Assembly (NCBI RefSeq): GCF_001510895.1 | Contig: NZ_LPWA01000024.1 | Location: 62,001 to 126,000 of the forward strand | Reading direction: 5' to 3' | DNA length: 64,000 nucleotides | From: Mesorhizobium loti | GTDB lineage: Bacteria > Pseudomonadota > Alphaproteobacteria > Rhizobiales > Rhizobiaceae | Shown: positions 38,363 to 48,193 of the stretch, one piece after another | Layout: every line of letters starts with the position of its first letter | Position numbering within the stretch: the first letter of the stretch is position 1 | Position numbers and translations under genes: made by a program | The notes under the pieces: generated by a model | The model's input: only the letters and a program-made list of their open reading frames with translations | Database searches by the model: none | What the model was told of the DNA's origin: nothing

Positions 38363-39162
38363 GAGTCAAATTCCACCATCTGTGAGGCTGTGGACCCTTC
38401 TTTCAGTCCGGTGAACGGATAGGCCAGTTGTTGGATATACGTATCTGGCACAGGGTCGTCAGTTCCGTATCTGGTTGGCATCGCTTCGGGCATGTGCATC
38501 GTGCCGAATATTGCATCGATAATGGAAAGCTGGCCGGCGAAGTTCTTGTCCAAGGCTTCGCGCTGGTTGGCGTGGTGCCAATGATGAAAGAGCGGCGAGG
38601 CGACAACCCATCTGAACGGCCCGAACCCGATCCTGATGTTCGAGTGAATGAGCAGCGACTGCCATTGGTAGATCAGCGCAGCTATTATGATTGGCCCCAA
38701 TGCGAAACCAAGGGCGTAGACCGGCAGGAGCGATGTGGCCTTGACGAAGAGTTGGTCGAGGGGATGGACACGGTGAGCCGCCAGGGCGTCCAGCTCTTCA
38801 ATACTGTGGTGGATCGCGTGGAAGCGCCAAAGAAACGGCACGGAGTGGAGCGTTCTGTGGGCAACGTAGAAGCCCAGGTCGGATACAACAATCAGCTCGA
38901 CGGTCTGCAGCCATACAGGCTGTGCCCGCACCGTCTCGCCCACAATGCTCGGCACGGCTGAATCGATGCCAACCAAGCATGCCGCCACAAGAAGCAGAAA
39001 CCCGACCTTGAACAGCAGCCCGGTTATCAGCAGGTGAAGCAGGTCGGTTACGAAGCCCCGCCGCAGATACCGTCGCCCCTCATGCGAAGGCATCAGATGC
39101 TCCAGCGGAACGAAGATCAAGAATACGATCACAATCGCTTTCAGATCGACTGGCTCAAACAT
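38359..39162 (-). CDS. sterol desaturase / fatty acid hydroxylase family membrane protein
   Basis: A 267-residue integral membrane di-iron oxygenase. The histidine clusters of the family are visible: HRTLH (in YVAHRTLHSVPFLWRFHAIH), HAIHHS, and LFHHWHHANQ. About four membrane helices surround them. It probably introduces a hydroxyl or double bond into a lipid. ATG 39162 is chosen; a TTG 13 codons upstream would add a non-hydrophobic stretch. Its start is overlapped by a small upstream reading frame, and its stop overlaps the methyltransferase start. Confidence 0.87.
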   Translation of the reverse strand: MFEPVDLKAIVIVFLIFVPLEHLMPSHEGRRYLRRGFVTDLLHLLITGLLFKVGFLLLVAACLVGIDSAVPSIVGETVRAQPVWLQTVELIVVSDLGFYVAHRTLHSVPFLWRFHAIHHSIEELDALAAHRVHPLDQLFVKATSLLPVYALGFALGPIIIAALIYQWQSLLIHSNIRIGFGPFRWVVASPLFHHWHHANQREALDKNFAGQLSIIDAIFGTMHMPEAMPTRYGTDDPVPDTYIQQLAYPFTGLKEGSTASQMVEFDS

Positions 39163-39337
39163 CGTCGCCGCCGCACTGGTACGCCCGGATCGGAAAGTCA
39201 AACGCGAACGCGTCGAGGTGCATCAAATCCGGGTCGGGGAAGAGGATTTTGGCCAAGAACCAGACCGCGGGGCGCCCGGCAACTCGGCGGTCGCGCGATG
39301 ATGTCAGGTCGACCCTTGCCGCAAGCTCTTCCCGCAT
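39155..39337 (-). CDS. possible small protein coupled to the sterol desaturase gene
   Basis: A 60-residue candidate (MREELAARVDLTSSRDRRVA to RAYQCGGDDV), not recognised. A GGGGGA site lies seven bases before the ATG, codon third positions are mostly G or C, and its stop overlaps the desaturase ATG by 8 bases (ATGTTTGA), a pattern of coupling. It could also be a chance frame or the remnant of a longer gene. Confidence 0.3.
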   Translation of the reverse strand: MREELAARVDLTSSRDRRVAGRPAVWFLAKILFPDPDLMHLDAFAFDFPIRAYQCGGDDV

Positions 39338-39862
39338 TTGCCGTTCCCCCACCCCTCAAGCAAGCATTTTGACGGCAATTCGGTAAGAACGTCCTTAACG
39401 ACGTCCTTAGTAAAGAATTAATTGCGGTGGAGCTCGGTTGGCCGGCAGCCATTGTCCCCGGCTGACATGGCTGTATCCATGGTTTGAGCAGGCGGCGGAT
39501 CTCGATTTACAATACGGCCCCTGGCGGCATGCGACGCTCGCTGCAATAGCAGCTCACTGCGATCGGCAATCCCTCCAAGCGGCTTCGCCGGCGTTACTTG
39601 CCCTGGGAAGTTGTCAGGCGGACCGGATGACTTGCGCGCATAAAGCCTGAACCGCCTGCCTGGTGCGGCATAAAGTTCCGTACCGACAACGCCCTTGCGT
39701 CAGGTGTCGGCTATCGGTATAGAATTGACGTAAACGTAAAAGGTGCGAAGCCGTGCCTCTTGCGATTGATTTGTCGAAACCACGATTGGAAGCACGCCCC
39801 CGCTTCCACTCAGGCGACGCTTGGTCCGCGACCGCGACGCCATCAGGGGAAAGCCAGTGACC
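39338..39862. promoter_or_regulatory. intergenic region upstream of the MerR-family gene, with operator-like site
   Basis: No convincing coding frame is seen in this 525-base gap. Its one clear element is TTGACGTAAACGTAAA at 39725-39740, about 125 bases upstream of the merR start, which shares the ACGTTTACG core (opposite strand) with the operator at 40431-40452. This suggests autoregulation by the MerR protein. Confidence 0.5.
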
Positions 39863-40324
39863 ATGAAACTTGTTTCGCCCGGCGAAGCCGCGGCCAATAG
39901 CAATGACATACCGGCCGAGGCCGGTGAGGAATTCGTCCGCATCGGCGAGATGGCCAAGAAATACGGCGTGACCTTGCGCACACTGCGTTTCTATGAGGAC
40001 AAGGGCCTGCTCAATCCGAAGCGTGACGGCTCGACCCGTCTTTATACGCGCCGCGACAAGGCCCGGCTGAAGCTGATCCTGCTCGGCCGCAAGGTCGGGT
40101 TCTCGCTGCGCGACGTCAAGCAGATGATGGACCTCTACGATCCGACCGGCTCCAACACCAAGCAGTTGCGGCTGGCGCTTGACAAGTCGGAGAAGCAGCT
40201 CGCCCGCCTGCAGAAGCAGCGGACGCTGATCGAGGACGCCATCAACGAGTTGAGCAATTCGATGACGGTCGTTCGCCAGATGCTCACCGAGCGGGCCGCG
40301 CCGCAGGCAAGCGCCGCCGGCTAA
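39863..40324 (+). CDS. MerR-family regulator of acyl-CoA degradation (LiuR-like)
   Basis: A 153-residue MerR protein. The winged-helix domain is FVRIGEMAKKYGVTLRTLRF and YEDKGLLNPKRDGSTRLYTR; a coiled coil follows (KSEKQLARLQKQRTLIEDAI). It has no cysteines, so it is not a metal sensor; members of this type sense acyl-CoA and control fatty-acid or branched-chain amino-acid degradation genes. It directly precedes such an operon, with inverted-repeat operators upstream of both. ATG 39863 is chosen; a GTG two codons earlier is possible. Confidence 0.87.
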   Translation: MKLVSPGEAAANSNDIPAEAGEEFVRIGEMAKKYGVTLRTLRFYEDKGLLNPKRDGSTRLYTRRDKARLKLILLGRKVGFSLRDVKQMMDLYDPTGSNTKQLRLALDKSEKQLARLQKQRTLIEDAINELSNSMTVVRQMLTERAAPQASAAG

Positions 40325-40430
40325 TCGCTCAGCGACGACCCCGAAACAGAGAGTCGCGTGGCCTTGGCCGCGCGGCTTTTTTGTTGCCTTGCGCTCTGTG
40401 TTCACCAAAATTTTCCCGGCTGTGACAATA

Positions 40431-40452
40431 TTGACGTTTACGCAAACGTCAA
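40431..40452 (+). promoter_or_regulatory. inverted-repeat operator of the acyl-CoA degradation operon
   Basis: A perfect 9-bp inverted repeat, TTGACGTTT-N4-AAACGTCAA, lies 95 bases upstream of the first acyl-CoA dehydrogenase. The size, symmetry and ACG half-sites match what is known for LiuR-type MerR regulators, and the regulator is encoded next to it. A related site precedes merR at 39725. Confidence 0.75.
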
Positions 40453-40546
40453 TTTTTGCTATCGGGCGTCGACATTGGCTCGGCCTCCCGTCCGGACCGG
40501 ATCGGGAACTTGCTGGCTGGCCAGGACCGCAAGGGTGGAGGAAGGC

Positions 40547-42343
40547 ATGACGATCTACAGGGCGCCCGTCCAGGACACGCTGTTCGTGCTCAACGACGTG
40601 CTTGGCTATCAGCGCTATTCCAATCTCCCTGGCTTCTCCGATGCCACGCCCGACGTGCTCGAGGCGATCCTTGCCGAGGGCGCGAAGCTTGCCGAAAACG
40701 TCATGCATCCGCTCAACCGCGTCGGAGACATGGAAGGCTGCGTGCGCCATGACGACGGCTCGGTGACGACGCCCAAGGGCTTCAAGGATGCCTTCGACCA
40801 GTATCGCGAGGGCGGCTGGATGGGGCTCGCTGCACCTGCCGAGTTCGGTGGCCAGGGCCTGCCTTACACGGTCCACACCGCGGTCTCCGAATACATGGTC
40901 TCGGCCAACATGGCGCTGATGATGTATCCCGGCCTGACGCAGGGCGCGATCGCGGCCATCGTCACCCACGGCACGGACGAGCAGAAGGCCACCTGGCTGC
41001 CCAGGCTGATCGAAGGCGTCTGGACCGGCACCATGAACCTCACCGAGCCGCATTGCGGCACGGACCTTGGCCTGTTGCGCACCAAGGCGGTGCCCAACGG
41101 CGACGGCACCTACAAGATTTCCGGCCAGAAGATCTTCATCTCGGCCGGCGAGCACGACATGGCGGACAACATCGTCCACCTGGTGCTGGCCCGCGCCGAG
41201 GGCGCGCCGGAAGGCGTGAAGGGTATCTCGTTGTTCATCGTGCCGAAGTTCAAGCTCGATGCCTCGGGCAATCCCGGCGAGCGCAACGCGCTCTCCTGCG
41301 GCTCGATCGAGGAGAAGATGGGTATCCACGGCAATTCGACCTGCGTCATGAACTATGACGAGGCCGAGGGCGCCCTGCTCGGCGAGTTGAACGGCGGCCT
41401 GAAGGCCATGTTCACGATGATGAACGAGGCCCGTCTCGGCGTTGGCCTGCAAGGGCTTTCGGTCTCCGAGATCGCCTTTCAGAATGCCGTCTCCTACGCC
41501 AAGGATCGCCTCCAGGGCCGGTCGCTGTCGGGCGTAAAGGCGCCTGACAAGAAGGCCGATCCGATCATCGTCCATCCCGACATCCGCCGTTCGCTGATGA
41601 CTATGAAGGCGTTCAACGAGGGTGGTCGCGCGCTGGCGCTGTGGACGGCGATCAAGTCGGACGTCGCCCACCGCTCCGGTGACGACAAGGACCGCCAGGC
41701 GGCCGATGACTACACCGGGCTGATGACGCCGGTGGTCAAGGGCGTGCTGACCGACAAGGGCTTCGACCACGCCGTGATGGCGCAACAGGTGTTCGGCGGC
41801 CACGGCTACATCGAAGAGCACGGCATGAGCCAATTCGTGCGCGATGCCCGCATCGCCATGATCTACGAGGGCGCCAACGGCATCCAGGCGCTCGATCTCG
41901 TCGGCCGCAAGCTGGCGCAAAATGGCGGTCGCGCGGTGCAGGCCTTCTTCAAGGAAGTCGGCGAGTTCTGCGAGGATAACCGCGCCGACGAGAAGATGGC
42001 ACCCTTCACCAAGGCGCTGAAGAAGGGCCTCAACGACCTGCAGGCGGCCACCATGTGGCTGGTTCAAAATGCCATGGCCAAGCCCGACAATGCGGGCGCC
42101 GCCTCGACCGACTACATGCATCTCTTCGGCCTGGTGGCGCTTGGCTACATGTGGGGCCAGATGGCCAAGGCCGCCCAAACGAAGCTCGCCGAAGGCGCCA
42201 ATGGCGCAGCATCGTTCTACGACACCAAGCTGGTGACGGCGCGCTTCTTCATGGAGCGGATCATGCCGGAGACTGCGACGCGGCTCGCCCGCATTTCCAG
42301 TGGCGCGGACACGCTAATGGCGCTGCCTGCGGAAGCGTTCTAG
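40547..42343 (+). CDS. acyl-CoA dehydrogenase, large form with C-terminal extension (DmdC-like)
   Basis: A 598-residue flavoprotein, longer than ordinary acyl-CoA dehydrogenases because of a C-terminal domain from about 470, as in DmdC and related enzymes. Visible features: [20 protein letters not shown] (FAD/substrate loop), [20 protein letters not shown], and [19 protein letters not shown], whose Glu is the likely catalytic base. ATG 40547 has a GGAGGAAGG site. It opens the operon controlled by the MerR regulator. The substrate (medium- or long-chain, or methylmercaptopropionyl-CoA) is not resolved. Confidence 0.92.
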   Translation: MTIYRAPVQDTLFVLNDVLGYQRYSNLPGFSDATPDVLEAILAEGAKLAENVMHPLNRVGDMEGCVRHDDGSVTTPKGFKDAFDQYREGGWMGLAAPAEFGGQGLPYTVHTAVSEYMVSANMALMMYPGLTQGAIAAIVTHGTDEQKATWLPRLIEGVWTGTMNLTEPHCGTDLGLLRTKAVPNGDGTYKISGQKIFISAGEHDMADNIVHLVLARAEGAPEGVKGISLFIVPKFKLDASGNPGERNALSCGSIEEKMGIHGNSTCVMNYDEAEGALLGELNGGLKAMFTMMNEARLGVGLQGLSVSEIAFQNAVSYAKDRLQGRSLSGVKAPDKKADPIIVHPDIRRSLMTMKAFNEGGRALALWTAIKSDVAHRSGDDKDRQAADDYTGLMTPVVKGVLTDKGFDHAVMAQQVFGGHGYIEEHGMSQFVRDARIAMIYEGANGIQALDLVGRKLAQNGGRAVQAFFKEVGEFCEDNRADEKMAPFTKALKKGLNDLQAATMWLVQNAMAKPDNAGAASTDYMHLFGLVALGYMWGQMAKAAQTKLAEGANGAASFYDTKLVTARFFMERIMPETATRLARISSGADTLMALPAEAF

Positions 42344-42351
42344 AAATCTCG

Positions 42352-42404
42352 CGTCCCCCTCCCCCTTGAGGGGAGGGTGGCCCGAAGGGCCGGGAGGGGT
42401 CGCC
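42352..42404 (+). repeat. left inverted repeat of the DUF559 cassette
   Basis: A 53-base GC-rich unit that begins CGTCCCCCTCCCCCTTGAGG and ends CGGGAGGGGTCGCC. It contains two internal palindromes (CCCTCCCCCTTGAGGGGAGGG-type and GGCCCGAAGGGCC). It starts 8 bases after the acyl-CoA dehydrogenase stop. The reverse complement recurs at 42823-42877 with only a few changes in the loop of the second palindrome. Confidence 0.9.
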
Positions 42405-42459
42405 CGCGACGAGTTCGACGCCAATTCTGACGATGCGCACTGGGAGGAGGACCATCGCA

Positions 42460-42903
42460 ATGCCCCGGACGCGAGTGAGTTTCGAGATGCGGCAGAAGGC
42501 ACGCTCGCTTCGTCTTCATGCGACGAAGGCGGAGTCCTTACTCTGGTATGAATTGCGCGAACTTGCCAATGAAGGCCTGAAGTTCAGGCGGCAATCGCCG
42601 ATCGGCCCGTACATTGTTGATTTCGTTTGCCCGAGGGTCAAACTGATCGTCGAGGTCGACGGCGATCTGCATGAAACTGAAGCAGGAAAGCGCCATGACA
42701 TGGTTCGCGATGCTTATCTGCAGTCTCTCGGTTACGTGATCGTCCGGATCGACGAGCCCGACGTTATTAACAGTGCATGGCATGTGGCGCAGTCTGTTAA
42801 GGACAAGGCCGAGCGTGTCGCCGGCGACCCCTCCCGACCGCTTCGCGGCCACCCTCCCCTCAAGGGGGAGGGGGACGCCGGCGCAACGGAGGAAATAATA
42901 TGA
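42460..42903 (+). CDS. DUF559 (Vsr-like, PD-(D/E)XK) endonuclease-domain protein in a repeat-bounded cassette
   Basis: A 147-residue protein. Residues 4-100 form the DUF559/Vsr-like nuclease domain: RQKARSLRLHATKAESLLWY, then RRQSPIGPYIVDF with D54, VKLIVEVDGDLH with E65, D67 and H71, and LGYVIVRID. The last 27 residues (from AGDPSRPLRGHPPLKGEGD) are encoded by the right repeat. GGAGGAGG nine bases before ATG 42460 fixes the start. The stop overlaps the next acyl-CoA dehydrogenase start as ATGA. The gene interrupts an otherwise functional beta-oxidation operon and does not belong to that pathway; the inverted repeats on either side suggest insertion. Confidence 0.9.
   Translation: MPRTRVSFEMRQKARSLRLHATKAESLLWYELRELANEGLKFRRQSPIGPYIVDFVCPRVKLIVEVDGDLHETEAGKRHDMVRDAYLQSLGYVIVRIDEPDVINSAWHVAQSVKDKAERVAGDPSRPLRGHPPLKGEGDAGATEEII
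42823..42877 (-). repeat. right inverted repeat of the DUF559 cassette
   Basis: This is the reverse complement of the left repeat (42352-42404): GGCGACCCCTCCCGACCGCT at one end and CTCAAGGGGGAGGGGGACG at the other. It lies within the 3' end of the DUF559 reading frame and stops ten bases before the GGAGG ribosome binding site of the next gene. Confidence 0.9.
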
Positions 42904-44072
42904 GCAGCAATCCAGCCGAAATTCTTGGCTTGCCGAAGCCCGCCTGGGCGGCGGACGAAGTCGGCATGCTCTACGACATGGCGACCCGCTTCATGGCGGA
43001 AGAGATCGCGCCGCGCTACGACGAGTTCGAGAAGAACGAGATGGTCGACCGCGAGAGCTGGCTCAAGGCAGGAGCCGCCGGCCTGCTCTGCGCCTCTATG
43101 CCGGAGAAATATGGCGGCTCCGGCGGCACCTTCGCGCATGAGAGCGCCATCATCGAGGCGATCGGTCATGTCGGCGTCGACGGTTTCGGCATCGGCCTGC
43201 ACAATTCGATCGTTGCTCCCTACATTCTGCATTACGGTTCCGAGGAGCAGAAACAGAAGTGGCTGCCGAAGCTGGCGACCGGCGAGCTGATCGGCGCCAT
43301 CGCCATGACCGAGCCCGGCGCCGGCTCGGACCTGCAGGGCGTCAAGACACGCGCCGAGAAGGACGGCAACCACTACAAGATCAGTGGCTCCAAGACCTTC
43401 ATCACCAATGGTCAGCTCGCCAATCTGATCATCGTCGTCACCAAGACCGATCCGGAAAAGGGCGCCAAGGGCACCTCGCTGATCGTCGTCGAGACCGACG
43501 AGGTCGAAGGTTTTCAGCGCGGCCGCAACCTCGACAAGATCGGGCTCAAGGCCAACGACACATCGGAGCTGTTCTTCAACGACGTGCGCGTGCCGACCTC
43601 GAACCTGCTCGGCCACGAGGAAGGCAAGGGCTTCGTCCAGCTGATGCAGCAATTGCCTCAGGAGCGGCTGCAGATCGGCACCGGCGCCATTGCCATGATC
43701 GAGCGGGCGCTGGCGCTCACCATCGACTATGTCAAGGAACGCAAGGCCTTCGGCAAGGCGATCATCGATTTCCAGAACACCCAGTTCAAGCTGGCCGAGC
43801 TGAAGACCGAGGCGACCATCGGCCGCGTCTTCTACAATGACTGCGTTGCCCGCCATATCGCTGGCGGCCTCGATTCGGTCACGGCCTCGATGGCCAAGTA
43901 CTGGCTGTCCGACCTGCAGGGCAAAGTCGTCGACGAATGCCTTCAACTGCATGGCGGCTATGGCTACATGAATGAATATCCGATCGCCCGCATGTATCGC
44001 GACGCCCGCGTCCAGCGCATCTACGGCGGCACCAACGAGATCATGAAATTGCTGATCGGGCGCTCTCTCTGA
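42900..44072 (+). CDS. acyl-CoA dehydrogenase (ACADL-like)
   Basis: A 390-residue flavin-dependent acyl-CoA dehydrogenase of standard length. Motifs: AMTEPGAGSDLQGVKTRAEK (FAD/substrate loop), GSKTFITNG, and at the C-terminus RMYRDARVQRIYGGTNEIM. The YGGTNEI form has Gly where medium-chain enzymes keep their base, as in long-chain (ACADL) and isovaleryl enzymes, which use an earlier Glu. The start at 42900 has GGAGGAAAT upstream and overlaps the DUF559 stop. Confidence 0.94.
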   Translation: MSSNPAEILGLPKPAWAADEVGMLYDMATRFMAEEIAPRYDEFEKNEMVDRESWLKAGAAGLLCASMPEKYGGSGGTFAHESAIIEAIGHVGVDGFGIGLHNSIVAPYILHYGSEEQKQKWLPKLATGELIGAIAMTEPGAGSDLQGVKTRAEKDGNHYKISGSKTFITNGQLANLIIVVTKTDPEKGAKGTSLIVVETDEVEGFQRGRNLDKIGLKANDTSELFFNDVRVPTSNLLGHEEGKGFVQLMQQLPQERLQIGTGAIAMIERALALTIDYVKERKAFGKAIIDFQNTQFKLAELKTEATIGRVFYNDCVARHIAGGLDSVTASMAKYWLSDLQGKVVDECLQLHGGYGYMNEYPIARMYRDARVQRIYGGTNEIMKLLIGRSL

Positions 44073-44105
44073 GCGTCGTGGCCGGCAAACCCAAGGAGCA
44101 GAAAT

Positions 44106-45314
44106 ATGGCCGAAGCTTACGTCTATGACGCCGTGCGCACGCCGCGCGGCAGGGGCAAGAAGGATGGGTCGCTGCACGAGGTGCCGGCGGTGCGGCTCGC
44201 TGCCAAGACACTTGAGGCGCTGCGTGACCGCAACGGGCTCGATACCGGCAATGTCGACGACATCATCTTCGGCTGTGTCGATCCGGTCGGCGAGGCGGGC
44301 TCCGTCATTCCGCGCGCCGCCGCCTTCGAGGCCGGCTACGACACCAAGGCGCCCGGCATGCAGATCTCGCGCTTCTGCGCCTCGGGCCTCGACGCCATCA
44401 ATTTCGGCGCCGCCAAGATCGCGCAAGGGGCGGACGAGATCGTCATTGCCGGCGGCGTCGAATCCATGTCGCGCGTCGGCATGGGCATGTCCGGCGGTTC
44501 CTGGTTCATGGATCCGTCGGTCGGCCTGCCCGGCTGGTTCGTGCCGCAGGGCATCTCGGCCGACCTGATCGCCACGAAATACGGCTTCAGCCGCGACGAC
44601 GTCGATGCCTACGCGGTAGAGAGCCAGAAGCGCGCCGCCAAGGCTTGGGAAGAGGGTCGATTCAAGAAGTCGGTGATCCCGATCAAGGACCAGAACGGCC
44701 TCACCATCCTCGACCGTGACGAGCATATGCGGCCCTCGACCGACATGCAGTCGCTCGCCTCGCTCAATCCGTCCTTCGTCATGCCGGGCGAGATGGGCGG
44801 CTTCGATGCGGTCGCCGTGCAGAAGCATCCGGAAGTCGAGGAGGTCAACCACGTCCACCATGCCGGCAACTCGTCCGGCATCGTCGATGGCGCGGCTGCC
44901 GTGCTGCTTGGCTCGAAAAAAGCCGGCAAGGCGATGGGCCTGAAGCCTCGCGCCCGCATCCGCGCCTTCGCCAATATCGGCTCCGAGCCGGTGCTGATGC
45001 TGACCGGCCCGGTCGATGTGACCGAGAAGCTGTTGAAGCGCGCCAAGATGAAGCTGTCGGACATCGACCTGTTGGAGCTCAATGAGGCCTTCGCCTCGGT
45101 TGTGCTGCGCTACATGCAGGCCTTCGACATCCCGCACGACAAGATCAACGTCAATGGCGGCGCGATCGCCATGGGCCACCCGCTCGGCGCCACCGGCGCG
45201 ATGATCCTCGGCACGGTGCTGGATGAGCTGGAGCGCCGCGATCTCAACACCGCCCTGGTCACGCTCTGCATCGGCGCCGGCATGGGCACCGCCACCATCA
45301 TCGAACGCGTCTGA
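44106..45314 (+). CDS. acetyl-CoA C-acyltransferase (thiolase, FadA/FadI-like)
   Basis: A 402-residue thiolase that cleaves 3-ketoacyl-CoA in the last step of beta-oxidation. The catalytic triad is visible: nucleophile C91 in [15 protein letters not shown]358 in [12 protein letters not shown] and C388 in [12 protein letters not shown]. It lies 33 bases after the dehydrogenase and 14 bases before the FadJ-like gene, completing the fatty-acid oxidation set. Degradative function, rather than acetoacetyl-CoA synthesis, is inferred from this context. Confidence 0.95.
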   Translation: MAEAYVYDAVRTPRGRGKKDGSLHEVPAVRLAAKTLEALRDRNGLDTGNVDDIIFGCVDPVGEAGSVIPRAAAFEAGYDTKAPGMQISRFCASGLDAINFGAAKIAQGADEIVIAGGVESMSRVGMGMSGGSWFMDPSVGLPGWFVPQGISADLIATKYGFSRDDVDAYAVESQKRAAKAWEEGRFKKSVIPIKDQNGLTILDRDEHMRPSTDMQSLASLNPSFVMPGEMGGFDAVAVQKHPEVEEVNHVHHAGNSSGIVDGAAAVLLGSKKAGKAMGLKPRARIRAFANIGSEPVLMLTGPVDVTEKLLKRAKMKLSDIDLLELNEAFASVVLRYMQAFDIPHDKINVNGGAIAMGHPLGATGAMILGTVLDELERRDLNTALVTLCIGAGMGTATIIERV

Positions 45315-45328
45315 CGGGGAGAGAAAAG

Positions 45329-47547
45329 ATGAGCTACACCAATTTCACCCTCGACGTGGACGCCGACGGCATCGCGCTGGTCACCTGGGACATGCCGGGC
45401 CGCTCGATGAACGTCTTCACCGAAGAGGCGATGCGCGAGCTTAACGCCGTTGTCGATCATGTGGCTGGCGACGCCGCCATCAAGGGCGCGGTCATCACGT
45501 CCGGCAAGGATACTTTCTCCGGCGGCGCCGACATCACCATGCTGCAGAAGATGCTCGCCACCTTCGCCGTCGAAAAGGAGAAGGATCTCGAGAAGGCGAC
45601 CAAGGCGCTGTTCGACAATGCCGGCTACATGACCGGCCTGTTCCGCAAGCTGGAGACCTGCGGCAAGCCGTGGGTGTCGGCGATCAACGGCACCTGCATG
45701 GGCGGCGCCTTCGAGATGTCGCTCGCCTGCCACGGCCGCGTCGCGGCCGATTCCGACAAGGTGAGGATGGCGCTTCCCGAGGTGAAGATCGGGATCTTCC
45801 CAGGCGCCGGCGGCACCCAGCGCGTGCCGCGGCTGACCGACCAGCAGCAGGCGCTGCAGATGCTGACCTCCGGCCAGGCGCTTACGCCGCGGAAGGCGAA
45901 GTCGATGGGCCTGATCCACGAGATCGCCGAGCCGAAGAAGCTCGTCGAGACCGCCAAGGCGATGATCAGGAACGGCCTGAAGCCTGTGGCGCCCTGGGAC
46001 GAGAAGGGCTTCAAGCTGCCCGGCGGTCCGATCTATTCGGCGGCCGGCGCCAATCTCTGGCCGCCGGCCATCGCCATCCTGCGCCGCGAGACCTACGGCA
46101 ATTACCCAGCGGCCGCGGCGATCCTGAAATGCGTCTATGAAGGGCTGCTGGTGCCGTTCGACACCGCTTTGCGTATCGAGCAGCGCTACTTCACCGAGAT
46201 CATGCAGACCAGGGAAGCGGCGGCGATGATCCGCTCGCTCTTCGTGTCGCTGCAGGAATTGAACAAGGGCGCGCGCGTCCGGCCGGCGTGCCGGACACCA
46301 AGTTCAAGAAGATCGGCATCCTCGGCGCCGGCTTCATGGGCGCCGGCATCGCCTATGTCACCGCCAAGGCCGGCATTCCGGTGGTGCTCCTCGACCGCGA
46401 CATCGAGTCCGCCGAGAAGGGCAAGGCGCATTCCGACAGCCTGATGGCGGACCAGGTGAAGAAGGGCCGCGCCAAACCCGAGGAGAAAGACAAGCTTTTG
46501 TCGCTGATCACGCCGACGGCCGACTATGCCGATCTCGCCGGCTGCGACCTCGTCGTCGAGGCCGTATTCGAGGATTCGGCCGTCAAGAAGCTCGCCACCG
46601 AGAAGGCGGAAGCCGTGTTGAAGTCCTCGGCGATCTTCGCCTCCAACACTTCGACCATCCCGATCACCTCGCTGGCGAAGAATTCGGCGCGGCCGAAGAA
46701 TTTCGTCGGCATCCACTTCTTCTCGCCGGTCGACAAGATGATGCTGGTCGAGATCATCCTCGGCAAGAAAACGGGCGACAAGGCGCTCGCCACAGCAATC
46801 GACTTCGTGCGCGCCATCAAGAAGACGCCGATCGTCGTCAACGACACGCGCGGCTTCTACGTCAACCGTTGCGTGCTCCGCTACATGTCGGAAGCTTATA
46901 AGATGCTGATCGAGGGTGTTCCGGCGGCGATGATCGAGAACGCCGCCAAGGCGGCTGGCATGCCGGTCGGCCCGCTGGCGCTGACCGACGAGACGGCGAT
47001 CGACCTCGCCCAGAAGATCATGAAGCAGACCATCAAGGATCTCGGCGAGAAGGCCGTCGACCCGAAGCAGATGGCGCTGATCAACACCATGGTCGACACG
47101 CATGGCCGCTTCGGCCGCAAGAACGGCAAGGGCTTTTACGACTATCCCGCCAAGCCGGCGAAGAAGAAGCTGTGGCCGGGCCTCAAGGACCTCTATCCGC
47201 AGGTCAAGCCCGAGAAGGTCGACTATGAAGAGCTGAAAGAGCGCTTGCTGGTCACCATCGCCCTGGAAGCGGCCAGGGTGATGGAAGAGGGCATCGTCAC
47301 CGACCCGCGCGAGGCGGATGTCGGCTCGATCCTCGCCTTCGGCTTCGCTCCCTTCACCGGCGGCGCGCTCTCCTATATCGACGGCATCGGCGCCAAGCGT
47401 TTCGTCAAGATCGCCAAGGGCCTGCAGAAGAAATACGGGGCCGAGTTCAAGGCGCCCAAGCTTTTGCTCGACATGGCCGAGAAGGGCGAGACCTTCTACC
47501 GGCGCTTCGACCCCTACCAGAAGGGCGAGGTGAAGAAGGCCGCCTGA
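45329..47547 (+). CDS. fadJ: bifunctional enoyl-CoA hydratase / 3-hydroxyacyl-CoA dehydrogenase (FadB/FadJ-like; frameshifted)
   Basis: About 739 residues when corrected. The N-terminal crotonase domain has both acidic catalytic residues ([13 protein letters not shown] and [19 protein letters not shown]). The NAD-binding dehydrogenase domain starts [35 protein letters not shown] holds the catalytic His, and the C-terminal domain is at [15 protein letters not shown]. One base is missing near 46275 (GCGCG-CGTCC) at the link between domains; GTG 46288 could restart only the dehydrogenase part. It is the third beta-oxidation enzyme of the operon. Confidence 0.92.
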
Positions 47548-47556
47548 AGCTCAGTT

Positions 47557-48099
47557 ATGTATGTCTGGGGGCGCCTCGCGCGCATGATGGCCACGGCGTC
47601 CAGCCGTGGCCCTTACGTGGTCGGCGATCAGAGTCGGCTGGCCTTCCGCTGCCTGCCGACCGACATCGATTTCAACAGCCATCTCAACAACGCGCGCTAC
47701 ATGATGTTGGCTGATCTTGGCCGCATCGATGTCTTTCTTCGCGTCGGTCTCGTCGCGCTGGCGCGCCGGAACGGCTGGGCGCCGATGATCGGCGGGCTGC
47801 AATCGGCCTATGTGCGCGAGATCAGGCTGTGGCGCCGCTTCGAGGTGGTGTCGTCGATCGAGACCTGGGAAGGCACCTCGGTCATCGGCAAGCACCGCTT
47901 CGTCCTCGACAATGGCGAAACGGCCGCGCTGATCCTGACTACGGGCGGTGTCTATGACCGCAGAGGCCGCGGCTTTCTCGATATCGACGAGGTCGTCGCG
48001 GCACTCGGCCACGCCGCCAGTCCGCGCCCGCCGACCGAAGCCGAACGGGCGTTCATGGTTTCGCACAAGAACCTGCGCGAGCAGGCCAAGCAGGCCTGA
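47557..48099 (+). CDS. acyl-CoA thioesterase-family protein (hotdog fold)
   Basis: A 180-residue hotdog-fold protein of the 4HBT/Them6-like group. The motif FRCLPTDIDFNSHLNNARYM (about 30-49) is the typical D-x-N-x-H-x-N-N active-site segment. It lies 9 bases after fadJ and so ends the operon, possibly recycling CoA from dead-end acyl-CoAs. The exact substrate is not known. Confidence 0.85.
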   Translation: MYVWGRLARMMATASSRGPYVVGDQSRLAFRCLPTDIDFNSHLNNARYMMLADLGRIDVFLRVGLVALARRNGWAPMIGGLQSAYVREIRLWRRFEVVSSIETWEGTSVIGKHRFVLDNGETAALILTTGGVYDRRGRGFLDIDEVVAALGHAASPRPPTEAERAFMVSHKNLREQAKQA

Positions 48100-48193
48100 T
48101 TGTCGGCGATCCGACGCTTCGCCAGTGGACAATCTACCAGCCGCGCGCTAGACAGCGCTGAGGCATTTTTTCCTGTTTCGAAGGAGAGCGGAC

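Noticed and set aside
39614..42178. Long minus-strand open frame of 854 codons opposite merR and the first acyl-CoA dehydrogenase
   Set aside because: It is the antisense shadow of a high-GC gene; its translation is His/Arg/Asp-rich with no domain, and the plus-strand frame has clear family motifs.
42460..42903. DUF559 gene considered a classical Vsr mismatch endonuclease
   Set aside because: No adjacent cytosine methyltransferase, shorter domain without the Vsr zinc residues, and a repeat-bounded location.
42732..45179. Minus-strand open frame of 815 codons opposite the second dehydrogenase and thiolase
   Set aside because: Antisense shadow again; composition is typical of reverse-frame reading of GC-rich genes, with no ribosome binding site or motif.
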